From the NCBI GenBank assembly GCA_024734495.1, contig JALMQS010000882.1:216563-280562 (forward strand): a stretch of DNA of 64,000 bases, given 5' to 3'. This document shows positions 34,910-46,900 of the stretch, piece after piece. Below the pieces are notes generated by a model. The model was given only the letters and a program-made list of their open reading frames with translations. It had not been told where the DNA came from and searched no databases. The stretch comes from Forficula auricularia. Taxonomy: Eukaryota; Arthropoda; Insecta; Dermaptera; Forficulidae. Position numbers and translations under genes: made by a program. Numbering within the stretch: position 1 is the first letter of the stretch; every line of letters starts with the position of its first letter.

Positions 34910-37900
34910 GTAAGATTAAAAATTATTATTATTATTATTATTTTAAATAAAATTAAATGTTAAACATATATATATAAATCTAGGAAATTCCTAAAATAAG
35001 AAATAAAATGAAAGCTAAAAAGGAGAAAACTAATTTAAAAAAAAGTCCAAAGAAATCCTATACGTTTGATTATGCAGCTTGGGACAAATTTGATGTGGTA
35101 AGATTCTTAGAAAAAAAAAAACTAATTTCATTTTATTATTTGTTTAATTTCTATTTTAGGATAAAGCTTGTAAAGATATTGATAAAGAAGATGACGAGGA
35201 GGAGAATGATCTAGAAATTATTGATGAGAAAAAATTAAAAGAAAATCAACTTCGAGAAAAAGCAGCCTATGAAAAAGATCTTGTAAGATTAATAAAAATA
35301 TCCTCTCTCTCTAGAATATTCATTCATTTATTTGTTTATGATTAATACATAATAATCATTATTATTATTTATTTATTGAATTGTTCTCTTTTCTGGTTGC
35401 TAGGTAACCTAAAAGTCAATTCTTATTTATAAGATTGATAAATCCTCTCTCTCTAGAATATTCATTCATTTATTTGTTTATATCATCATTGAGTATACAG
35501 TCCTATTTGGTTGAAATATTCTAATCTGGGTCTTCCCTTCCCCTTTTCTTTCCCACCTCCCCCTCCAAGATAATATCCCCTAAGCAGTCCCCCATGTCTC
35601 AGTGTGTGCCCCATCATCTGACCTCTTCTCTTCTTCAGACTCTTCCACAAGGTTCTTCTTTCTCCGATTCTTCCAAGAACTTCTTCATCTGTAATTTTAT
35701 CCATCCATTTGATATTCATCATTCTTCTGTAGCACCACATTTCGAAAGCCTCTAATCTCTTTCTCTCCGCTTTTCTAATTGTCCAGGTTTCACACCCGTA
35801 CATGGCTATGCTCCATACATATGTCTTCAATAGCAACTTCCTGTTTTCTAAGCTGATTGAGGAGGAGCATAGTAGTTTTTGTTTTGAATTAAACCCCATT
35901 TTTGCTTGGGCAATTCTTGATTTAATTTCGTTTTCGCTCCTCCCATCCCATGTTATTTTACTTCCTGGGTAGCGGAATTCCTCTAGGTTTTCTTGGTTAA
36001 TTTTGATGCATTCCTGTCTCGTTTGCTCTTTTTTTGTACATACTAGGACTTTGGTTTCATTCTTGTTTATTTTCATTTTGATTTCTTCTATTAGGATTTA
36101 ATTGAAAAGTTTTTGTTTTGCCGAGAGTAGCAGAGTTGTTGATTCACAAAGAGAAACAAAGAGGTTGTCCTCTGCTTGATGCAAATAAACATATACACAT
36201 ATATATCAAGATGATATATCTGTATATATATTATTTATTTGTTTGAGACTATAGTTTCGAAGACTTGGTCTTCATCATCAGTCTTTCTTCAATTATAAAT
36301 GTTTTTCATGGAGTCAATATCATATGGATATTGAAAACTTGGTGTTCCTTCGTCGCTGGAAGGCAAGGAACTAACAAAAGTTTCTTTAGTTCCTAGCCTT
36401 CCAGTGACGAAGACCAAGTTTTCAATATCCATATGATATTGACTCCATGAAAAACATTTATAGTTGAAGAAAGACTGATGATGAAGACCAAGTCTTCGAA
36501 ACTATAGTCTCAAACAAATAAATAATATATATCAGATATATCATCTTGATATATATGTGTATATGTTTATTTGCATCACAGAGGACAACCTCTTTGTTTC
36601 TCTTTGTGTCTTCTATTAGGATTTGGTTAATTCCATTCAGGGCGTCCTCTAATTCTTTTTTATTGCTTCCTAGAAGGGCAATGTCATCGGCAAATCTTAA
36701 CATAGCGATCTTTTGACCTTGGATTTCGATACCTGTATCAATTTTGTCTTTGAATTCTTTAATCGCTTCTTCTATGTATAAATTGAAAATCATGGGTGAC
36801 AGCACACATCCTTGTCTTACAACTTTTTTATTTTGGCTTCTCTTTGCTCATCTCCAATATTTATAATTGCCGTCTGGTTTTGATATAGATTGTAGATTAG
36901 TCTTCTTTTTTTAATGATATTGATGTGAGAAGGAGATACACCAGAACGTGGATCCCCTAAAGGCCAGTATGGGCTGGCCCCTCCATCGTGAAAGAACAGA
37001 GCAGAAGGAAAAGAAGCCGGGATCACGAGCCAATCTCAGAAACTTAAATACAATTCAATATCCAATTTACTAAGGTTTTAGGGGCTTCGAGTAGTGGTAA
37101 ATTCTCCGCGCGATAAATTCGGTAAAATTTATCTCCCACTTAAAACTTCTCTCCCTGAATTTTATTCCCGCCTGTTTTAAGATTTTAAACAAAATTTCCC
37201 AATTGACGTTATCGAATGCTTTTTCTAGGACTATGAATCCTGTTCTTTATAATTAATACAAAATAATCATTATTCTTATTTCATCATTCTCGGCCATATT
37301 TTATCAAATATTTTAAAATCGCAGGGAAGTGGACAAAAAATAAAAACAGAGTTAGTTATTTAATTTACCAGACGTTTCGTCACTTTATTGAGACTTCATC
37401 AGTGGCACATTCAATATAACTATTTGTCAAAAATCTCTCAACTATTTTTCTTTTGACAAAGAGTTATATTGAATGAGCCACTGATGAAGCCTCAATAAAG
37501 TGACGAAACGTCTGGTAAATTAAATAACTAACTCTGTTGTTTGATTTTTTGTCCACTTCCATGCGATTTTAAAATATTATTATTATTTACTGATTATTTT
37601 GATTATTTATGTCCATATCCACATCCAATAAGGACAAAAGCTTATGCAAATATTTTTTATATATGCCAATGTTTCGTCAACTTTGTTGAATTCCTCAGGG
37701 CTCAAATAAAATTAACTTCTTTGCATAATTGTCATTTTATTAATATTCATTCTTAGCAAACACATATAGGCCTATTTAAATAGGAAATATTTTCAATCTG
37801 TGCCTATATGTGTTTGCAAAAAATGAATATTTATAAAATGACAAATATGTCATCAATATGACAAAAATTAATTCCTGTGAATCCATTGTAATAGACTGAT

Positions 37901-40900
37901 GAAGAGGGCAAAGCCCTCGAAACTATAGTCTAGTTATAAATAAATAAAATTTATAATTCCAGCAGAAGACACACTCTTTTATTGTCTCCTTCAATATAAA
38001 AGTGAATTCTTATTTATCCTTTTAAAATATTTTGGAAAAAAGACTATACATGGGCTATAAGAAAAATTCTAATAGATATTTTATTTTCAAATCTTAAAAC
38101 CTTTAGTTTAAACATGCTTCATATATTTTTTTTTTTTTTTTTTGGATGGGGGGATTCTTCAAAAGACATAGTGAGGGATTTTTACCCCCTAAACCTAACC
38201 CATAGACGTGTTCAGCGTCTTTTAACACTTTGCATTCCGGGCATAGTGGCGATTCAATTATTTTAAATCTGTCGAGATACGCCCGGAAGCAACCATGACC
38301 TGTCAGAAATTGGGTGAGGTAGTAGTTTACCTCACCCTAACTCCTGTCCAGCCAAGTTTTTAAGTCAGGGATCAGCCTGTGGGTCCACCTGCCCTTTTCA
38401 GACAGACCCCATCTCTCTTGCCACTCTGACAATGACTCAGTTCTAGCAGCTATTTTATCGGAGTAGCTGCCCTCCCATATTTTTTGACGTTCTTCTGTCA
38501 TAATGTCAATGGGCAACATACTCGCCACAACATAGGCTGCATCATCAGAGACAGTGCGATAGCCACTGATTACCCTAAGGGCCCCTAGTCGATATACTGA
38601 GCCCATCTTCTTAGCATACGATTTAATTTTTTTTTTACTGTTAAATTCCGCAAACATTTCTCTATAAAAATAATTAAGGCTAAAAGGTAAAAAAATAAAT
38701 TATATTAAAAAAAAAAAAAAAAAAAAACACACTTCTAAAAAGTACAAAATAATGTAATACTTAATACCTATATATATGTTTCATTACATAGTCTAAATTT
38801 ACAAAAAAAACTGAACAACTTTCATAAGAACTATTATTTTATACATCAAATATAAATTGAATCAATTAGATCTCAAAAAAAAGCCAAATAATAATTATTC
38901 TTAACAATTATTCAACTTAATTATCAAATAATAATGATCAAATATTTAATTATTAAATAAATAATTTAATAATAATTAATAATTTTCCGACTATGTTCTG
39001 TGACATTCCAGATTTTTTCCCAAGTCTTCTGGATGAATTCCAGTTCCAATTTCCTTATTTTTTGTAACCAAATTACAACACAATAAAATGAAGCTTGTGA
39101 GGGTGTATCCCTGTCAGGAAAACGCTCGTCATCCATTTCAATGGCAGCTCCATTACACTTCTTCCACATTCACCCCATAAATTAAGACCATTTCAATTTT
39201 GTCTTCCAAAAAATACTCCATTTTTATTATAGTAATACAATATTTAACTATCTACTGGATTGACACTAGAAATAAACTTTTTTAAACTCAAGAATTTTAA
39301 CTAGTTCTATTAAGTAGAAAATAATCTCTTAAATCTGTGTATAATGAAATTTTAATATCATTATAAACACTTATTTTCATTGTTGTGACTTTTCGATTTA
39401 ATGATTATTTATTTAATAATTAATTATTTAATCATTATTATTTGATAATTAAGTTAAATAATTGTTAAAAATAATTATTAAGATTTTTTTGAGATCTAAT
39501 TGATTCATGTATTTTGTTTATTTGATGTCGTATAAAAAATAGATAGTTCTAATAAAAGTTGTTCAGTTTTTTTTTTGTAGATTAAGTAGACGTAATGAAA
39601 AATATAGGGTTCTATTTAAAAAACACAACTTGACCTTCAACCAGAGGACATTCTCTGTGATATCTCTTTATGGACCACATTTTTAATTTAAATGAATATT
39701 TAAACCTTAAATAACAAAAAAAGAACACATCCTCAATAAGAACCCATGTATATTAATTATAGATATTTTATTTTTCTTGTTTATAGGGCAACATAAACTT
39801 CCGTAAAAATGACTGGATTAAATCAATTCAATGTTATACTAGAGCCATTGAATCCTTTGATCAAGATCCAACGTTTTACGCCAACCGAGGAATGTGTTAT
39901 ATTAAAACAAAAGAGTATGTAAAAATCAAATAAATATAGACTTATATATGTTTTAAAATTATAATAGCATTTATAGTAAAATAATATTCTTGATTTTATT
40001 ATTAAAATTGGAGGAAAAAGTAAAAACTTTTTCCGATACTTGATTAGTACTTGTGAAAATTTGCTAGCTAGACGGCTTGAGCATTTCCCAACTGACATCA
40101 CGGACCCTAAACTACATTTTAGCCATAAGTTTTTTAGTGATTTTGCACTTTTTTTACTTTACCATACAGGGTATGGTCAAGTATTGTAATCGTACATGAA
40201 AAAAGTGTTTTTTCGCTTCTTTTTTTGAAATATCTCAAAAACGGCTTAAACTATTTTGATTAAAAAAAATTGAGCGAAAACATGGCATTTCGCTTTACAA
40301 AAAAGCTCCAATAAGTGAACATCGAAAAAATTATATTTTTTGAGATAATAATTGTTTTGTCAAAATGTCTCTTAGTCTGTGCGTTACCAAATTTTTGTAG
40401 ACGAGCTAGCTCAAAAACTAGTGTGAATATCGAAACCAAATTTCACACGTAGTTTTGGTCCATTGAGATTAAGAGCTGATTAGATTTTGGTGCATATCGA
40501 ACCAAAATTAAGGGGGGCGGAGGGGTGGTTAAAAATTAAAAATCTAGCCCATTTGAGCAAACTTAACCAAATTTTGTATACATAATCAGTGGGACCCTAG
40601 AAGTCTAAAAATACAAAAACAAACCGCCCAAAATAAGGGAGGGGGTAGGGTCAGAAAATGAAAATCTAGGCCCTTGTACCAAACTAACAAAATTTTGTAT
40701 ACATAATCCGTGGGCCCCTAGAAGAATAAAAATGTAAAAACTGACCGCCTAAAATGGGGAGGGGAGGGGGTAGTGTTAAAAAATTAAAAAACTAAATCCT
40801 TGTACTAGACTCAACCAAATTTTGTATACATAATCAGAGTTGACCCCCAGAAGTCTAAAAATGTAAAAACTAACCCCCATCCTCTACATGATTATAAATA

Positions 40901-43900
40901 ATTTTATTAAATATAAGTGAGGGGCCAGGTTGTATGGTAAAGTCAAGTGGATGGCCACATCAGAACTTGTCAGTTTATTTTTGTCAGTGAACGTTTTGAG
41001 TTAAAAATTAGAAATTTGAGATATTAAAAAAGTTTTCACTTTTTCCACGAATCTTCGATATCAATTATTATTATTTTTTTTTTTTTAGATGGTCCAAAGC
41101 CGAAGCTGATTTAACTAGAGCCCTTGATTTAAATCCGACTTATGTTAAAGCGTTTTACAGGCGAGGTTTAGCACGATCTCAGAGTGGTCATTTAATGGAA
41201 GCTCGTGAAGATTTTAAACGATGTCTTGAACTTGATGAAAAAAATATTCCTTGTAAAAATGAATTAGAAAAACTTGATAAACGTATTAAAGAACTTCAGG
41301 TTAGTATTTTTTTTTAATGAGTATAATAAACAATGAATCCCTTTGAATCATTATGAAATTATTGTCTCTTTCAAAATTTAAGAGACAGATTAATTTATAT
41401 TTTACACAAGTATGTCTCGTTCCGCCTCCGTGGTCTAATGGTCAGAGTAACTGACTGGCAACCCGGAGGTCCCGGGTTCGATTCCCGGCTATGCTCAGAA
41501 ATTTTTCTGTAAGTATAGGGTCTGGAACGGGGTTCACTCAGCCTCGTGAGGATAAATGAGTAGCTGCTTGATTGAGAAGTAGCGAATCTCGGTTAAGAAA
41601 ACTGAAACGAAGGTTGTAGATGTGCGTTGAGCTAACCACTTGACCCCTCGGTACTGTTTCCAATTAGGACAGCAACCAATTCAGTAGGCCAAGACCCATG
41701 AAGGGTTGTCGAGCCAGAGATTTATTTATTTTTATGTCTCGTTCACTCCAATAAATAATATAAAAATGATTTTTATTATTAATTTTTAATCACTTACTAA
41801 ACAGTTCTGACCACCAGTTGCTGACACATTTTCAGTAATAATTATCGTTATTCATTTTCTATAAAATAACTAATTTTCCTTCAATTTTATAGACTTAAAA
41901 AAAAAAGTATCCAAAAGAATTCGATAAATAGTGAGTTTTTTACCTTGAGACAGTCTTATAACTCAAAAACAGCTCATTATATGAAAAAAAGTTTATTTAT
42001 ATCAGGGGGAAACTAAACTACGCTATTGTTTGTTGACCTAGAACAAGCTTTGAAGGGTATTTCGAGGTCAAGTTGTGTTTTTTAAATGAAAACCTATATT
42101 TTTCTATAAGTACGTTTACTTAAACTACAAAAAAAAACTGAACAACTTTCATAAGAACTATTTTTTTATACGACATCAAATAATAAAAAATATTAAATCA
42201 ATTACACATCTCAAAAAAAATTCTAATAATTATTTTTAACAATTATTTACTTAATTATCAAATAATAATGATCAAATATTTAATTATTAAATTATATAAA
42301 AAACTGGGTTGTGGGTGGTGGGGGCGAGGTGCGTGGTTTGGGGGGGGGGGGGGGGGGGGGGCAGAGGGCGTGTATTATATATATTTGTATTTTTTTAATT
42401 TGGTTACCGTGCATCGCTCGGTGGCTCCAGGTACTTTAGTTTAACTGTGACTGACAGAGATCAGAGATTATTGTATCGACACTAATAGGGTCTTGTTTTA
42501 CTTTTAAAACTGAACCCAAAAAATTGAAAAATTAATTTAGTAACAAAGTTCGATTTTATTGGAGAAATTGGCATTCGAATCGACTTTCCGACGAAGTGAT
42601 TACAACCCTTCCGACATGTATTTTTAATTATCCATAATATCCCGGATTCCGTAAAGAACACTCGTGATTTTACCTTTTTATATTATTTATTGGAGTAACT
42701 AATATTAAAAAAAATTATTAAATTATATACTAATTAAATATGTATAATTTATAGCTTGAAGAATCAAATAAAATACAAATTGGAAAGAAAATAGAAGAAA
42801 TTGAAGTTGAAAAAACTCAAACTAAAAATGATATAATAAATAAAAATGTTTTAGGTGAATTCAATCAAGATCATGTGATTGAACTTATTCGAAAACCACC
42901 ACATCTCCGATCAAAGGTAAAAAATTGTATAATTAATTAATATAAAATATGTGCATGTTTTTATAATAAGATAACACTAACGCTAATGATAGCTGATGAG
43001 CAAAAATAAGAATATTGTTAGGGCCTCGGTTGAGTGCGTTATGGTGCGTGTCCGCGCCCCCCACCAAGTTGATGGGGTCCTAACAATTATTTGTGCAGGG
43101 CGTTGTTTGTGCCCTGGTGGAAAGCCGGGTTGGGCGCCACCCGCTTAATTAGCGGGGGAGGGGCTACTAGTTGGTGGTTGGCCCCTCCTTCCATTCGATG
43201 CTCAGTCGAGATCGAATTGCTTCACTTATAGCATGACTGAAATATTATCAGTCATGCAAAAGTGTCGCAACGATCTGACTGAGTCATCTAGCGGCCGTGT
43301 CTAAAGGCTCGTAGCCAAAGCAACAGTGAGCCGCTACAAATATTATAGTTAACTTATTAAAGGAATCGTAGGGAGATGAACATGACTTTAAATTAAATAC
43401 AAGTTTTTATTTAAATACGCCAAACGTTTCGTTGCTGGTTTGCAACTTCTTCAGTGGCTGAAATAGCGAAACAAAGCCGTTAGACATCTTTTTATTAATC
43501 AATTATTTCATTTTTACAAAAGTACAATGGTAAGTAAGGTTAAGTTTTTCTCACCTCATTTATTAAACTTATTTGTCTGGAGTTTTAACTAAGAGAAAAA
43601 CCATTTTCAAACAGTATCCTTACAATTCACTCAATTTTATCAAATAATTAAAATATAAATTAATGTAAAGATTTAAGCATCTTATTTGAGTATCTTTTTT
43701 TGAAAAAAGATTTAATTTTTTCAAAAATCAACCTAATTATATAATATTAAGAAGTGAATTTAATTTTATTTAGGAAACAAATCAAAGATTTTAGTAGAAA
43801 TATTTTTACATTGCATACCAGAGGGTTTCAAGTCGCTTGGGAATCGAACCCAAGCGCTAACTAGCTTTCCGGGCCGTTAGCCAAACCCTTAAGACAAATC

Positions 43901-46900
43901 TCTCTCCGATATGCAACATATATATAAGAAATAAAGCCTCAAATTTTTCACTCCTTTCAACTCGAAGGGAATAGTAAAAAAAAATCAGGTTAAACTGAAA
44001 AAAGTTTTCAGTCTCGAGGCCCTTTATTTAAATAATTAATGTAAAGATTTAAGCATCTTATTTGAGTATCTTTTTTTGAAAAAAAGATGCTGCTTTATTT
44101 CTTATATTATATGTTGCATATCGGAGAGAAAATTTGTCTTAAGTGTTTGGCTAACGGCCTGAAAGCAGGTGTTCGATTCCCAAGGGGACGAAACCCTCTG
44201 ATATGCAATGTAAAAATATTTCTACTAAAATCTTTGATTTGTTTCGCTTAATAAAATTAAATTCACTTCTTAATAAAGTATAAACTTTTTAAAACAATGT
44301 AATTGTTTCCTGATCAAAATAATTAAAAGAATCAAATTGAACAAAGAAATGTTTTATTTATTATGCACTATCAGATATCTTATTAAGAAGTGCATTTATT
44401 TTTAATATTTAATCCAAAGCAACCAACGACCCCCTTCGGTCAACTCATGAATCTGACAAACAATTCACTTTTTTAATTATTTTTTCCTTTTCTTACCTAT
44501 TTTATTATATAAAGATGTACCGTATACACAAAAAAAAGAATCATCGAAATCAGTCCACGTGGCAAAAAGTTCTCTCTGAACATACATAAAATAAAAAAAT
44601 AGTTGGGTATCTTGACTATCTTGGTGCTATACTGATCCAAACGCAGAAAGAATCATTAAAATTGGTTCATAAACAACGAACCCAATACTTGCCGTACCCA
44701 ATGCAAAAAAAATCATCAAAATCGGTTCACAATTGGCGAAGATATCAGGTAACATAGACACAAAAAAAAATTCAGTCGAATTGAGAACCTCCTCCTTTTT
44801 TGAAGTCGGTTAAAAATACGTACTATTTAGACTTTATAACAGAAAAGAAGGGAGTGTATGAAATTCTAGCTAATTATTATTATTTTTGTTTCTTGGCTTT
44901 GAGGGTGGGGGCTAAGCCCCGGAAAGAACCTCTCACTCAATTAAAATTGTTTTAGAGATGAAATTAACTTGAATAAAAATAAAAAATGTAAATATTTATA
45001 AAAATAATGAAAAAAATACAAGAAATTCTTTTGTGTATTTCCTGAAGATGAGTTAATAATACCCGAAATATACATATCGAGTTAAATATCTAAATTTATA
45101 ATATTATCTCTTATTTTTGTGAAACTCACCTTGTATTTATTTATTTATTTAATTCAACTTTCACATTATTAATAATAATGTTTGCCCTTTGCACCAACAC
45201 GACACCATGTTCTTTAAACAAATGTTTTTTTTTTCTAATATTATTATTATTTTTTTTTTTTGTTAAATTGAATGGTTGGTTTTGTGACAAAATCAAGTCA
45301 CTTAAGTTCTGGAAGAATTATTATTATTAGTATTTATTTAAATCTTAATACACTCACGAGCAAAGAAAGGGAATCACCCCTTGCGAGTTATTAAATGTAA
45401 TTTTCATTCACAAATATAATAATAACAATATAATATATTTCCATTAGGTTATCATTCTACATTTATTTTATGCCTCTTCTACACTATGATCCAACTTGGG
45501 CCAATTCAAGCCAAAGCCAATGTGTAGAGGGGGTTGGCTTGTATTGGTCATTTGTTGACGTTGGCGATGAGATTGGCGATGGTTGGCCTTCGGAGTGTTT
45601 TTTCGATATATCAAAGAGGGCCAATGTTTCCCAACGAAAGTGCCAAGTGGCTAGGTGTCGTTTCCACAAGGCCATAGACATTGGCCCAACTTTTGGACCA
45701 CTCTGTGCGGAGGCACCGTCAAATTAACTCGTTTTACTGGTGGCCAACATGGTCAACATGTTTGGCTCACGTTGGGCCATAGTGTAGAGGGCCCATTAAA
45801 TGCTGAAAAATGAAACTTGTAGAAAAAATATTTAAATTTCTAATAAATTACAAAGAAATATACAAAGTATAATTGAATTAATGAAAAGAGAGTGATTCCA
45901 TTTCTTTGCTCGTGAGTGTATATCCCTGGCGGACTGGGGGTTGTTCTGTACTTGCAGGGGTTGGTTAAAAACGGTTTATTTAATTATATATTTTAGGGAG
46001 GGTCGAATTTAATGTGGAGTTTACTTTATTTCAACATTTGAATTTAACGTTTTCTCAATTCTTTTTTTAGATTATGTTATTAAGCTTTGAAAATGCTTAG
46101 AGAATAAACGAAAGCTTCGTTTAGTTATAACGTTTATATTTTATTAAACATATTGAAGTATCTTGAATATATATGAATATATTGGTCAATTCAAAACAAA
46201 GATTTCTTACAAATATTGTTTAAATATACAGTACCTGGAGCCACCGAGCGTTACAGGATAACTTTTTACTTCAGTTAAAAGCTATATATTAATATTGTTT
46301 TTAATTTAAAATTCTGATAAAAATACAAATATATATATAGTATATATGGACCCCCCGAACCCCCCCCCCCCTAAAACCCCGCACTTCGACCCCTCCGGAC
46401 CCTCACTGCACCCCACCTCCTGCACACCCACATCCATCCCCCACGTTCAACCTCCACCCTACCCCAACCCCGCACCTGGCCCCCCACCACTGCATGACAC
46501 CTCCTACACCCCCAACCCCACTCCCTGCACCAAGTTTTTGCATAGGTATAGTGGTTTTTATCAGAATTTTAAATTAAAAATAATATTAATATATAACTTT
46601 TAACTGAAGCAAAAAGTTGCCGTGCTGTTGTATTTATATAGCTAGTTATAATAATAAAAAAAATAATCGTATAGGATCTGAAATAAAAACTAATATTTGC
46701 TATAACCTATTAGTAGGTTTTAAAATTAAAAAACCAATTAAAAATAAAAGATAATTGAAAGAAATTGTAAACAAACTTTTTTATTGAGAATTTCATCTAT
46801 AAATAATTACTTTAATTAAGAAAAGATCAATAAAGATGAAATTTGTCGAGGTCCAGACCTAGCCAGATCGTTTTCTCATCCTCAAAACTTGTTAATAGAG

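Larger units (their letters stand above)
36100..36608. mobile_element. Fold-back ribozyme element inserted in a LINE
   Basis: Flanked by a perfect 16-bp duplication TCTTCTATTAGGATTT at 36084-36099 and 36609-36624, and interrupting the LINE reverse transcriptase. It consists of two inverted halves, each with a hammerhead. The outer start GTTTTGCCGAGAGTAGCAGA is shared in diverged form with the element at 20747, so they are related subfamilies. Confidence 0.8.
35486..37250 (-). pseudogene. Non-LTR retrotransposon reverse transcriptase, broken
   Basis: From right to left (5' to 3'): AFDNVNWEILFKILKQAG near 37200, QGCVLSPMIFNLY and LRFADDIALLGSNKKELE near 36690 (the YADD-type catalytic box), then after the insertion at 36100-36608, FRYPGSKITWDGR, LLLKTYVWSIAMYGCETWT and RRMMNIKWMDKITDEEVL. 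It is a LINE ORF2 palm, thumb and C-terminal region interrupted by a ribozyme element and by a GC-richer block at about 36914-37075. Lies in RPAP3 intron 3, antisense. Confidence 0.88.
37315..37580. mobile_element. Fold-back ribozyme element in RPAP3 intron 3
   Basis: Inverted arms of about 105 bp around a short loop, each with a hammerhead (cores at 37396 and 37481). A decayed related hammerhead at 37672-37698 and another subfamily copy at 37896 follow, so this is a cluster of ribozyme repeats. Confidence 0.65.

Noticed and set aside
41423..41500. Functional tRNA gene
   Set aside because: Box A and box B are good, but the acceptor stem does not pair and a SINE body with target duplications follows.
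45470..45727. Pair of opposite 85- and 65-codon frames
   Set aside because: Both fall within a palindromic TTA-flanked MITE, and the symmetry explains the frames.
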